Assembly: GCA_025997715.1 (NCBI GenBank)
Contig: BNUY01000014.1
Location: 1-31,037 of the forward strand
Direction of reading: 5' to 3'
Length of the DNA stretch: 31,037 nucleotides
Origin: Spirochaetia bacterium
Lineage (GTDB): Bacteria > Spirochaetota > Spirochaetia > Treponematales > Breznakiellaceae
In this document: positions 9,030 to 16,891 of the stretch, in pieces
Position numbering within the stretch: position 1 is the stretch's first letter
Layout of the letters: the number at the start of each line of letters is the position of its first letter
Position numbers and translations under genes: made by a program
The notes under the pieces: generated by a model
What the model was told of the DNA's origin: nothing
Seen by the model: the letters and a program-made list of their open reading frames with translations, nothing else
The model's database searches: none

Positions 9030-9089
9030 GCGGGGGTGGAGGATTTCCGTAACCGCATGGTTTAGCCCCTGAAAGTGGGGAACATAGCG

Positions 9090-9119
9090 AGTATAGCAGG
9101 GGTTTGGGGACTTGTGCAA
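9090..9119 (-). promoter_or_regulatory. Distal promoter of rpsL-rpsG
   Basis: TTGCAC (9114-9119) and TATACT (9090-9095) are 18 bases apart on the minus strand, with the same hexamers as the tuf promoter. A CCCC/GGGG hairpin (9066-9080) follows just after the predicted start. On the plus strand the region from 9099 to 9131 holds four runs of at least four G, a potential quadruplex overlapping the -35 box. Confidence 0.6.
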
Positions 9120-9193
9120 GGGGGTTGGGGGAGAATTTGGAGGAAATTCGTAAAAATATATCCGGTGGCTAAAAATGAAAAGTTTTTTGGTAT

Positions 9194-9467
9194 GGCTCTG
9201 TTCCATAAGACTGCACCTGAAAAAAGTCATAAGTATTTACTTACATAATAAGTATAAGAGGTTGTCTATGAAAAGTCTCTGTGATAATTGTAGGGAAGAG
9301 GACTGTTTGGGGTGTGACCCTGACAAAATGAGCAAAATAAAGGGGATTGACTGGAAACTTATTGATGTAGCTACAGAAAAACTCCGAAAAAAGGGGCTAA
9401 ATGTTATGGGAAGACCTCTGCCAAAGGAAGATAATCAAGAACAGGTACAGCGTCATGGAACAGAGCC
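9194..9467 (+). mobile_element. Short mobile unit with inverted ends and 8-bp target duplication
   Basis: The left end GGCTCTGTTCCAT (9194-9206) is repeated perfectly in inverse orientation at 9455-9467. Immediately outside, TTTGGTAT occurs on both sides as a direct repeat (9186-9193 and 9468-9475), the mark of a transposition event. The unit is 274 bp and holds no transposase, so it must be moved in trans. It carries a small ORF from 9268. The end sequence with an 8-bp duplication fits an IS1595-like transposase best in my memory, but other families make 8-bp duplications too. A second unit with the same end begins at 30727. Confidence 0.85.
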
Positions 9468-9477
9468 TTTGGTATAG
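9268..9477 (+). CDS. Small Cys-rich protein carried by the mobile unit
   Basis: From the ATG at 9268 the frame encodes 69 residues, 'MKSLCDNCREEDCLGCDP' at the start, with CxxC, C and CxxC spacing suggestive of metal binding. An AAGAGG precedes the ATG by seven bases. The last residues (HGTEPLV) are encoded by the right inverted repeat and the target duplication, so the native C-terminus may have been altered at insertion. I do not recognise a family. The frame is also open upstream to 9175, but that part lies across the element end and is not convincing. Confidence 0.55.
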   Translation: MKSLCDNCREEDCLGCDPDKMSKIKGIDWKLIDVATEKLRKKGLNVMGRPLPKEDNQEQVQRHGTEPLV

Positions 9478-9511
9478 GGACAATTATTGTTATTTTCATC
9501 TAACATTTATG

Positions 9512-9539
9512 ACAAATAAAAAGGCCGTTTCCGGCCATG
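9512..9539 (-). terminator. Rho-independent terminator of the polysaccharide cluster
   Basis: On the minus strand GGCCG-GAAA-CGGCC is followed by TTTTTATTTG. A five-base GC stem with a GNRA tetraloop and U-rich tail is a strong intrinsic terminator. It lies right after the last gene of the cluster (stop at 9545). Confidence 0.85.
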
Positions 9540-9544
9540 GAGTG

Positions 9545-11053
9545 CTAATTGAATACCCCCGTTACCGCGAGTATTGACAGAACCGTCGTTGCCAATCCTA
9601 ATACCGTGGTCACCACCGGCCCTACCTGCCCAAAGTAATATAAAAACGCATTCGTCTTCGCCGTTATCGTCGTTTCAGGCGTTATCGGATCGCTCTTCTT
9701 CATCTCCTTCCCGCTGATGTCTTTTATCGTCACTACTTCCCGGGTGTTCCGTTCCTTCACAAAGCCTCCCGCAAGCGCCACATAGTAATCCCATTCACGG
9801 TCAGGAATGTACGGATACCTCCCGGGGTTGATCACCGCTCCGGCCACCGTCACAAAATATTGCCGGAAGGGGATGATAAGCGTATCGTTCCGTTCCACAA
9901 AATACTGGCTGCGGTAACTGGAATCGTAAAGCATCGGGTTGAGGTTCAGGGGAATCCGTTCCGCTCCCCGGAGCAGATAGGCATTCTGGGTGTCTGATAT
10001 TGCCGTGAACCACCTGCGATTCCGCTGCACCAGGGACGCATAGTTTTCACCCTGGTTAAACCGGATAGTAAGCCGGTTTGCCGCGTTGCTTTCGGCGGTT
10101 TCCAGGGATTCCTCTCCCCGTACCGCTCCTTCTACAAACATCACCGGTATCAAGTCAATGATGGACGGGATGGTTATCGCATCAAGGTGCTGCAGGGGAT
10201 AGTTGTTCCCGATATCCTGTTCGGAAAGATATACCTTGTCCCCCGAATCGGTTTCCGATTCAACATGCCGTACTAATTCTATCCTGCTGGGGTCTGCGGT
10301 GGGGGTTACGTTTGAGGCATACTTCGTTATCAGTTCCGCCAGGTTTTCCCCGGGCATGAGCTGGTAGGTTCCCGGCCGCTCCACCGAGCCGGTAATGGTA
10401 ACGACCTGGTCAATGCGGTTTATTTTGATGATATCACCGGGACGGAGGTAGGGGTCCTCTTTCAGGTCACCGTTACGCTGGGCTTGAAAGAGGTCGTAGG
10501 TTTTGGTTTGGCCGGAGGAGGAAGTGATGGTGATATCACGGATTGACGAATAGGCGGTCAGGATATTGAGGGCTGTACCGGGAGTGTTTCTCGGGACGGC
10601 AGCAAGATCCAGGAGCGAGGATAGGCGATCCAAGGCCCAGGTTTGGCGTATTGCCGTGGCGCTTACCTCGCCGGTGAGATATACCCGAAAAGATGCGGGC
10701 TGAGTTAAGACTAACTGAGCGCCGCTGAGGGGATAGTTATTCGACACGATTGCTTCGGCTTCGGTTTTCAGTTGGCGGTAAGTTTTACCGGCGGCGTTTA
10801 TGAGGCCCAGGTTGGATATCTGGATACGGTAGGTGCTGTCTACAATTATGCGGTAGGTTACCGGGGTTCCGCCTGCGGCATAGGCCAGGGTGTAGATGTC
10901 ACCGGCGGTTACCCGGTAATCGGGGCTGGAGAGGGCAAGGAGGGTGTTTTGGGTTATCGTGTCTATGGGTGTCAGTTCTTCCTGGGTTGTCTGGGGGAAG
11001 ACTGTGGAAAGGATGGTGAGGAAAATGGTTACAAGGCAGAGGGAACGTTTCAC
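9545..11053 (-). CDS. Polysaccharide export protein (Wza-like, SLBB domains)
   Basis: The 502-residue protein has an N-terminal signal peptide (residues 1 to about 20, no lipobox), a polysaccharide export segment ('DYRVTAGDIYTLAY', about 45-58), and SLBB-type repeats near 127-157, 216-246 ('TITGSVERPGTYQLMPGENL') and 398-430 ('VAGAVINPGRYPYIP'). A hydrophobic segment closes the C-terminus (about 477-500). The family forms the outer-membrane or periplasmic conduit for capsule or O-antigen export. It starts at a GTG that overlaps the stop of the chain-length gene (GTGA). It is longer than E. coli Wza and lacks the lipid anchor. It is the last gene before the terminator. Confidence 0.88.
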   Translation of the reverse strand: MKRSLCLVTIFLTILSTVFPQTTQEELTPIDTITQNTLLALSSPDYRVTAGDIYTLAYAAGGTPVTYRIIVDSTYRIQISNLGLINAAGKTYRQLKTEAEAIVSNNYPLSGAQLVLTQPASFRVYLTGEVSATAIRQTWALDRLSSLLDLAAVPRNTPGTALNILTAYSSIRDITITSSSGQTKTYDLFQAQRNGDLKEDPYLRPGDIIKINRIDQVVTITGSVERPGTYQLMPGENLAELITKYASNVTPTADPSRIELVRHVESETDSGDKVYLSEQDIGNNYPLQHLDAITIPSIIDLIPVMFVEGAVRGEESLETAESNAANRLTIRFNQGENYASLVQRNRRWFTAISDTQNAYLLRGAERIPLNLNPMLYDSSYRSQYFVERNDTLIIPFRQYFVTVAGAVINPGRYPYIPDREWDYYVALAGGFVKERNTREVVTIKDISGKEMKKSDPITPETTITAKTNAFLYYFGQVGPVVTTVLGLATTVLSILAVTGVFN

Positions 11054-12069
11054 TGCTTTTCCCCTTTAAGTTTCGCCATGGCTTCGGGGTCTTTCCTGAT
11101 GTTGGAGATAGCGTTTAACCCGAAGGCAAGAAAGATTGAGAAGAATCCCGCAGCGAAAGTGACGATAATGCAAAGCATCCCGCGGCTGGGGCCGGATTTT
11201 TTGTCGGGGACTTCGGCCATTTCCAGGATTTGGAAGACCGGTTTTTCGCTGGCCATGGTTACTTTGAGGAGTTCGTACTGAACCTTAAGCTGGGTGTAGA
11301 CCTGACGTTGGGCGCCCAGTTCCAACTGAATACGGCTGAGGTCAAGCGAGATTGAAGGAATATTCACACTGCCCCGCTGGACCGATTGTTCTAATTGACG
11401 GGATTCCAGTTCCAGGTTTTGGATTTCGTCAAAAGTATTCTGAATATTCTTTTCCAGGTTTTCTTTTTCCAGTTTGTTTTTATCGATACCCAGTTCGTCA
11501 AACCAAGTCAGAAGATAATTAACGCAAAAATTGACTACCCGTTGTGCAAAGGCGGCATCTCGATCTTCAAAGGCGATACTGAAGACGCCGCTCTTTTCGT
11601 CTGCCGAAGCGGTGAGTTTTTTCTTGAGGGCTTCCCGGCTATCGGCGCGGGGATGCTCTGCTTTCTTCTTAGGCTTATCAATTTTGTACCGGGTAATAAG
11701 GTCAAACTCATCTACAACCGAATCAAGAAGACTGTTGGTACTAACCAAGTAAATAGCAAGATCGCTGAAGGTAGAACCGGTACTGACACCGGCAAGCCCG
11801 GCAAGGCTGCCGAGGCCGCTGGCACTGAGCATTGACGCCATGCCACCGCCTGATGATGAGGCGTTGTTGATGAGCATGAGGGCGGTGGGGGTATATTCGT
11901 TTGGGAGAGGTGACTTCTCGGATGGTAATTTTATAGATATAACCGCATATACAACGACCCCAACCATAGCGATTAGGGTTATTACAATAATCATTACCTT
12001 ACGATGCCAGAGAACGGCAAAGAGATCTATGAGACTAATCTCATTGTCACTATTTTTTTCTTCATTCAT
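11050..12069 (-). CDS. Chain-length determinant protein (Wzz family)
   Basis: The 339-residue protein has two membrane segments (about 25-47 and 298-320) enclosing a periplasmic domain with a predicted coiled coil (about 195-245). The motif before TM2, 'EMAEVPDKKSGPSRG', is the Pro-rich Wzz signature. No Walker motifs are present, so it is a Wzz-type regulator, not a tyrosine autokinase. It sets polymer length together with a Wzy polymerase (candidate at 21050-22189). A Gly/Ser/Ala-rich stretch lies around residues 70-100. It overlaps the export gene by four bases. Confidence 0.9.
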   Translation of the reverse strand: MNEEKNSDNEISLIDLFAVLWHRKVMIIVITLIAMVGVVVYAVISIKLPSEKSPLPNEYTPTALMLINNASSSGGGMASMLSASGLGSLAGLAGVSTGSTFSDLAIYLVSTNSLLDSVVDEFDLITRYKIDKPKKKAEHPRADSREALKKKLTASADEKSGVFSIAFEDRDAAFAQRVVNFCVNYLLTWFDELGIDKNKLEKENLEKNIQNTFDEIQNLELESRQLEQSVQRGSVNIPSISLDLSRIQLELGAQRQVYTQLKVQYELLKVTMASEKPVFQILEMAEVPDKKSGPSRGMLCIIVTFAAGFFSIFLAFGLNAISNIRKDPEAMAKLKGEKQ

Positions 12070-12078
12070 TGATAGTCC

Positions 12079-12930
12079 TTATACCGTAATAGTACGGGCA
12101 TTTTCCCAGTCAATCAGTTTATCCGCTTCTGCTATATCAATAAAATCAAAATCACCAAGTAATTTTTTAAGTTTACCGAATGCGGTTGATAACCCTACAT
12201 ACGCTTTAAATCTGCGCGCAATAGATAGTGATTGAATGATTGGTTGTTTAGCGTCAAAGTCCCGTGGATGAAAATAGGTCATCAGATAAGAAGTTTTTTG
12301 CGTCCAGTGTTTAATACATGAATAGGGAAACAACCTGAAATACCCACCCCCGGAATAGATAACCGGTTTCCCTAATATAGTAGTATAATTAATGGGTAAT
12401 TCTTTTAATCTAAGTCCGTCGTATTGTAAAATAGAAGGTTCAACCGCATTATAGGAAGGAAATCCGCCGTGCGCACGGGGCGCAGGGAAAATGGAACTAT
12501 CAATTTCAATACCATGTGAAAGTAATATATCAAATACCCACCGGTTATCAGTACGAATAGAAAATCCGGGAGCGCGAAAATATTTTACTTTTTGTCCGGT
12601 AATGTCTTCTAATGTCTTTATTGAACGCTCTAAATCTTGAGCGAATCCTTGTGGACTTTGTTCATAAATAAGCTGATGCATGGTAGTATGAGTACCGATA
12701 TCATATCCCCGTGCAATAACTTCTTTGACTATTTGAGGATACGTTTCCGCAATCCAGCCTAAACAAAAAAAGGTAGCTTTTACTTTTATGGTATCCAGGA
12801 AATTTAATATCCGTTCCATATTAGCGTATATGCGCGATTCGTAATGATTCCACTCATTGATGGTTTTAGTAGATTCGTTGTCTAAAATGTGGAACCATTC
12901 TTCTATGTCGAATGTGAGGATATTCATCAT
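12079..12930 (-). CDS. Polysaccharide deacetylase (NodB-type)
   Basis: The 283-residue protein carries the carbohydrate esterase 4 motifs. 'TFDIEEW' holds the catalytic Asp (residue 8), 'HTTMH' the metal-binding His 81 and His 85, followed by 'RAPGFS' at 119, 'DSSIFP', and 'YFHPRDFD' with His 221. Members of this subgroup are common in exopolysaccharide clusters and remove N-acetyl groups from the polymer or its lipid-linked unit. No signal peptide is seen, so it probably acts in the cytoplasm. It overlaps the GNAT gene upstream by four bases. Confidence 0.88.
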   Translation of the reverse strand: MMNILTFDIEEWFHILDNESTKTINEWNHYESRIYANMERILNFLDTIKVKATFFCLGWIAETYPQIVKEVIARGYDIGTHTTMHQLIYEQSPQGFAQDLERSIKTLEDITGQKVKYFRAPGFSIRTDNRWVFDILLSHGIEIDSSIFPAPRAHGGFPSYNAVEPSILQYDGLRLKELPINYTTILGKPVIYSGGGYFRLFPYSCIKHWTQKTSYLMTYFHPRDFDAKQPIIQSLSIARRFKAYVGLSTAFGKLKKLLGDFDFIDIAEADKLIDWENARTITV

Positions 12931-13883
12931 AGTAAATCATAATTAGATAAGTTTACATCCCAACTAGCTAATGTAAAAAATAGTTCACTGTCAATCTTAT
13001 CTTTTCTGAGTATTTCTCCAGTAAAATGAAAATTTTTCGGGATTAACTTTTGCGGTACTTTTATTAATCCATGGAGCTTGAAGGGAAGATATCCCGCATA
13101 AAGCAGAATATCAAATTCTTTACCATGGTTTTTAATAATATATTGAACTGCCTTATTGAAGTTAGCAGCTGATTTTTCAAATACATCTATCAGAAACGCA
13201 CTTTTGATGCCTTCATGTTCCATGATTTTATAAACAAATTCAGATCCTTTATAGGTTATCTTTCGGTATTGTGCATCAAGCCGTTTATATCGGGTAGCAT
13301 TATAAGTTTCCGCTTCTTTTTCAATGGGAAAGCGGTATATCGTGTTACCGGCAATTATGGAAACAAGAAAAACATACAATCTTACAAAAAATATTGAAAG
13401 CCAGTTTAAAGCCTTTAATCCCGGCTTAATGCCGCCTATCCTATAGGGGAGACAGTAGGTAGTAAGACTGCCTATATCGTGCATCAATTTTGATTTGATA
13501 TAGACGAAATACGAACTATCATTGGGGAACCCATAGACGCCTGCAACGCCCTCTTTCTGCATATAGTCATGGGCCGTAGTTACCATATCGTACAGGTTAA
13601 CAAAATCACGGTATGGTTTGCTCACCATGGTGTCCACGCTATTAACAAAAAGAACGCGCTTGCCATTAACCAAATAATAAGCGGGTATATAAGAATTGCT
13701 GCCTACAATCTGTCCAGCATCAACAATCATTGCATGGAAGGAATAACCTAATGGATTGTTTGAAAATTGATTATTGAAATATGTTACCGGCCTGTCTTTT
13801 TCAAATATGGCATTAAATAAAGCAAGCATTCCTTGCCGCTCTGCACCGGTGAGCTCATTCGTCTTTTTAACAATAAATTCCAT
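12927..13883 (-). CDS. GNAT-like acyltransferase of the glycan cluster
   Basis: From ATG 13881-13883 the product is 318 residues ('MEFIVKKTNELTGAERQGM'). The stretch 'YFNNQFSNNPLGYSFHAMI' and 'VGSNSYIPAYYLVNGKRVLF' resembles N-terminal GNAT folds seen in polysaccharide clusters. A hydrophobic segment lies around 165-190. The start is just after the stop of the ketoacyl synthase gene; a longer frame reaches into that gene but is unlikely. In context it could transfer an acyl group from the neighbouring ACP to an amino sugar. The family call is moderate and the substrate is inference. Confidence 0.6.
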   Translation of the reverse strand: MEFIVKKTNELTGAERQGMLALFNAIFEKDRPVTYFNNQFSNNPLGYSFHAMIVDAGQIVGSNSYIPAYYLVNGKRVLFVNSVDTMVSKPYRDFVNLYDMVTTAHDYMQKEGVAGVYGFPNDSSYFVYIKSKLMHDIGSLTTYCLPYRIGGIKPGLKALNWLSIFFVRLYVFLVSIIAGNTIYRFPIEKEAETYNATRYKRLDAQYRKITYKGSEFVYKIMEHEGIKSAFLIDVFEKSAANFNKAVQYIIKNHGKEFDILLYAGYLPFKLHGLIKVPQKLIPKNFHFTGEILRKDKIDSELFFTLASWDVNLSNYDLL

Positions 13884-13884
13884 A

Positions 13885-14880
13885 CTATTTGAGCAAACAC
13901 CCGCCCCAGGAAAGGCCGACGCCAAAACCTGCCACTATGGTTTTCATACCCTTTTTAAAAATGCCGGTCTTCATTGCTTCATACAAGGCTATTGGTATAG
14001 TAGATGATACCGTGTTTCCGACTTCCGAGAGATACATATAGAATTTATTTTCATCAATTTTCAATTTTTTCCTTAAGAAATCAAGCATATATTTATTGGC
14101 CTGGTGAAAGATAAAAAGGTCTACCTCTTCCTTTCCTATTTTATTTTTTCCCAGAGTATTCTGTAATAAAGACGGAACTGCAGATAAGGTAAATGAGAAT
14201 ATTTCAGCTCCATCCATATAAATATAATCCGGGGAAACCGGGTTCTTATGTTCATCAAATTCAACCAGATTTGATTTTTCGGGATTCCGGCTTCCGCCGG
14301 TTTTTATAATTAAGCTTTCAGCTCCGGAGCCATCTGTTCCTAAACAAAAATCGCCTATTTCAGCAAAACCATCCACAGCGATTAATGTGGCGGAAGCGGC
14401 ATCGCCAAAAATAGTGCGGTTGCCTTTATCTCTAGGGTGCAATCGTTTGTTATATGTTTCAGCGGTAAGCAAAAGCACATTGCGTGCAATACCGGCGATT
14501 ATTAATCCTTTTGCCAGAGACAAACCGTAAATATAACCGGAACAGCCCTGGTTAAAATCCAGCGCGCCGATATTGTTCGACATGCTTAGCCGATGTTGAA
14601 TAATACAGGCCGATGCAGGCAGCAAATAATCGGGGCTTTGGGTACAGAATAAAATATAATCAATAGATTGTTTATTGAATCCCTGGCTAAATAACTTTTC
14701 CGCTGCTTTAATTGCTAAATCTGTGGCCGTTTCATCATCAGCGGCGATATGCCGCTTAGTAACGCCTACCTTTGCCGCTATTTTATCTACGCTCCATTCA
14801 GGAAATTCGTGCACCAAGTCGTCATTGGTAATAACGGTTTCCGGCAAATAATACTCTACTGCTTTGATGTATGCTTTCAT
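13885..14880 (-). CDS. 3-oxoacyl-ACP synthase III-like protein (FabH family)
   Basis: The 331-residue protein has the complete triad of KAS III: Cys113 in 'NQGCSGY', His259 in 'FHQAN' and Asn289 in 'EVGNT'. Such enzymes condense an acyl-CoA with malonyl-ACP. The gene stands between an SDR gene and a GNAT gene and follows a dedicated ACP gene, so it probably serves the glycan pathway rather than housekeeping lipid synthesis. A fusion or loss of catalytic residues is not seen. Confidence 0.88.
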   Translation of the reverse strand: MKAYIKAVEYYLPETVITNDDLVHEFPEWSVDKIAAKVGVTKRHIAADDETATDLAIKAAEKLFSQGFNKQSIDYILFCTQSPDYLLPASACIIQHRLSMSNNIGALDFNQGCSGYIYGLSLAKGLIIAGIARNVLLLTAETYNKRLHPRDKGNRTIFGDAASATLIAVDGFAEIGDFCLGTDGSGAESLIIKTGGSRNPEKSNLVEFDEHKNPVSPDYIYMDGAEIFSFTLSAVPSLLQNTLGKNKIGKEEVDLFIFHQANKYMLDFLRKKLKIDENKFYMYLSEVGNTVSSTIPIALYEAMKTGIFKKGMKTIVAGFGVGLSWGGCLLK

Positions 14881-14882
14881 GA

Positions 14883-15635
14883 TTATAAAAGAGTAAAACC
14901 GCCATCTATTACCAGATTTGACCCAGTTACCCAGGCGCTCGCGTCCGATAAAAGATATATCGCCGCATAGGCGACTTCTTTCGGTTTCCCGTGCCTGTTA
15001 AGAGGATACCGTTTTTTGTCTTCTTCTATTTGTTCCTTCGAAATAACCTCTGCTTCAAAAATAGCTGTTTCTATTACACCTGGATTAATACAATTGACCC
15101 TGATTCCTTTTGGCGCTAAATCCAGCGCCATACCTTTAACCAATCCATTTATGCCCCCTTTTGATGCAGAATATATGGAACTTGCGGGAGCCGAACAAAT
15201 CACACCAGAAATTGATGAAATAAAAACAATGGAACCATTACCGGCAAGTTTCTTCTTTTTTAGTAACAAGCGTGTCAATTCGACCGGCGCGTAAAAATTA
15301 ATATTCATCACAGTATCAAGATTTTCACGGGACGCAAATTGGAAAGGGACTGTTTTTGTAATTCCCGCACAATGCACTACTCCGGTGATTTCAGGTATAG
15401 AATCAATCAGTGAGGAAAGCTGCGCTGTATCCTGAAGGTTTGCCGTTATCTGAATATGGTCAGTACCATCAAGTTGGATAAATGTTTCATTTAGACGATC
15501 GGTATTTCTGCCGGTAATAATAAGTTTCGCCCCCATTTTTGAACACTCTATAGCCGTAGCTCTGCCAATACCGGAAGAAGCGCCGGTAACTAGAATTGTT
15601 TTTCCATCAAGGGAAAAAGGGTTATAACTTGACAT
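14883..15635 (-). CDS. Short-chain dehydrogenase, 3-oxoacyl-ACP reductase-like
   Basis: The 250-residue protein has the SDR cofactor motif GASSGIG (18-24), a catalytic Ser near 140-141, and YSASK with Tyr155 and Lys159, then 'NCINPGVIET'. This matches FabG-type reductases. Beside an ACP and a KAS III, the likely reaction is reduction of a 3-oxoacyl-ACP to a 3-hydroxyacyl-ACP; action on a sugar nucleotide is the alternative. It ends two bases before the synthase gene. Confidence 0.87.
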   Translation of the reverse strand: MSSYNPFSLDGKTILVTGASSGIGRATAIECSKMGAKLIITGRNTDRLNETFIQLDGTDHIQITANLQDTAQLSSLIDSIPEITGVVHCAGITKTVPFQFASRENLDTVMNINFYAPVELTRLLLKKKKLAGNGSIVFISSISGVICSAPASSIYSASKGGINGLVKGMALDLAPKGIRVNCINPGVIETAIFEAEVISKEQIEEDKKRYPLNRHGKPKEVAYAAIYLLSDASAWVTGSNLVIDGGFTLL

Positions 15636-15636
15636 A

Positions 15637-15879
15637 TTATATTCTCGATTTTACAATATCAAATAAATCCTGAATGGTTTGCGAATTCCGCATGTCATCA
15701 CCTTTCAGTTTGACATTGTATTCTTCGTCAACCATTGCCATAACCGACAGAGCGATGAGCGAACCCCACTCGTCTAAATCACGAAACCGTGTTTTAGCTT
15801 CGAGAACTGATTTGTCTGCATTTTCAAACAGATCTGAAATTTTTTCGATGAATATGTTTGTTTCCATGATAGACACCAT
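15637..15879 (-). CDS. Dedicated acyl carrier protein
   Basis: The 80-residue acidic protein has the ACP fold pattern with 'LDEWGSLIAL'; Ser40 in WGSL is the expected phosphopantetheine site. The residue before Ser is Gly instead of the usual Asp (DSL), a variant I associate with ACP-like proteins in surface-glycan clusters. A second ATG at 15867 (METNIF) is an equally possible start. It lies one base after the SDR gene in the transcript order and would carry the acyl chain. Confidence 0.8.
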   Translation of the reverse strand: MVSIMETNIFIEKISDLFENADKSVLEAKTRFRDLDEWGSLIALSVMAMVDEEYNVKLKGDDMRNSQTIQDLFDIVKSRI

Positions 15880-15881
15880 CC

Positions 15882-16760
15882 CTATAATTTTATTAATTTC
15901 ATAGTTTCTTCAATATGCCCTTTACCGGACGCTCCAAATACTACCGATTGGATATATTGTTGATTAATAAAGTCATATGCCTCTTTCACCGGAATAGCGC
16001 CTGACGCTAGAGTTGACATTGCCATAATCTGATACTCATCCGGATTGTTATTTTTTGCCGTCTCAATATAACTTGCTACACTGGGAGACATAATGTAACC
16101 AATTTTGTTGAATGCGGAACATATAACGACTTCTTTAATATTCCACTCCTTTAATTTATTAATCAACAAGGGCAAATTCATAGTGATTAGACCCGGTAAT
16201 ACTTCATACTTTTTACGAATATATTCACAATATTCATAAAAATATTCCTTTATATCATATCCCAAAAGGAGGTCGGTAACAATATTTTGCAGAAAAAGCG
16301 CTTTGATATTTAAATCTCTAAACATTTTCATTTCAAAATCAATAAGCATCTGCATCATCCTAATGGTATCTTTACTTACTATAGCAATACCACCTTTAGC
16401 AATCATACCAAAGATATCCTTAGCGGATGTATCCTTGAATAAGAGTTCGTTAATAGTTCCAAAAATGCCTTTTTCTGCAACTAAATTGGCGTATTTATGC
16501 GGATAGGGAATAGAGGGATACCAGTTAATATCTTGATACTTACTTTTATTTTCCCGAAAATGATTACAAATATCACCGGCACGTTCATTGCTATTAAGCA
16601 TAACAGCTCTGATTCCGGTTTCAAAGGCAACATCATAAACACGATAAATAGTATCGATATCATAAAACTTCTCAGCCAATTGCTGCGCTTTTTCTTCAGA
16701 CATATGATTAATGCCAAAAAATTGATTGTCCCCAAATACAATCTTATCTATTTGCTGCAT
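15882..16760 (-). CDS. Uncharacterised protein of the glycan cluster, possibly TIM-barrel
   Basis: I do not recognise this 292-residue protein with certainty. It starts 'MQQIDKIVFGDNQFFGINH' and contains 'SIPYPHKYANLV', 'GGIAIVSKDT' and 'MSTLASGAIPVKEAYDFI'. The alternation of hydrophobic strands and helices, and the ending 'SVVFGASGKGHIEETMKLI', resemble aldo/keto reductase-type barrels, but no catalytic Tyr or Lys motif is obvious. GGAGG precedes the ATG. It stands between the damaged Gfo/Idh gene and the ACP gene. Confidence 0.7.
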   Translation of the reverse strand: MQQIDKIVFGDNQFFGINHMSEEKAQQLAEKFYDIDTIYRVYDVAFETGIRAVMLNSNERAGDICNHFRENKSKYQDINWYPSIPYPHKYANLVAEKGIFGTINELLFKDTSAKDIFGMIAKGGIAIVSKDTIRMMQMLIDFEMKMFRDLNIKALFLQNIVTDLLLGYDIKEYFYEYCEYIRKKYEVLPGLITMNLPLLINKLKEWNIKEVVICSAFNKIGYIMSPSVASYIETAKNNNPDEYQIMAMSTLASGAIPVKEAYDFINQQYIQSVVFGASGKGHIEETMKLIKL

Positions 16761-16891
16761 GATTTACAACCTCCATTTTGTTCGTAATCATTGAATATGC
16801 TCTCAATAACTTCCAGGGTGTTTACGCCTTCAATAAAAGGACTTTTATTTGGCATTCCCTTGTTTTTGATACAATCAATGAAATGATATAT
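16748..16891 (-). pseudogene. Disconnected C-terminal tail of the Gfo/Idh gene
   Basis: In the frame of the upstream gene, right after the TAA, the codons read 'IYHFIDCIKNKGMPNKS', 'PFIEGVNTLEVIESIF' and end at TAG 16748-16750. This is what is expected of a Gfo/Idh C-terminus (membership helix 'FIDCIK...'). A CAA to TAA change would explain the interruption. The intact gene would encode 349 residues and would overlap the next start by 13 bases. Confidence 0.8.

Noticed and set aside
9175..9267. Longer N-terminus for the Cys-rich ORF starting outside the mobile unit
   Set aside because: It would cross the target duplication and the inverted end; the ATG at 9268 has a ribosome binding site and matches the cargo position in the second unit.
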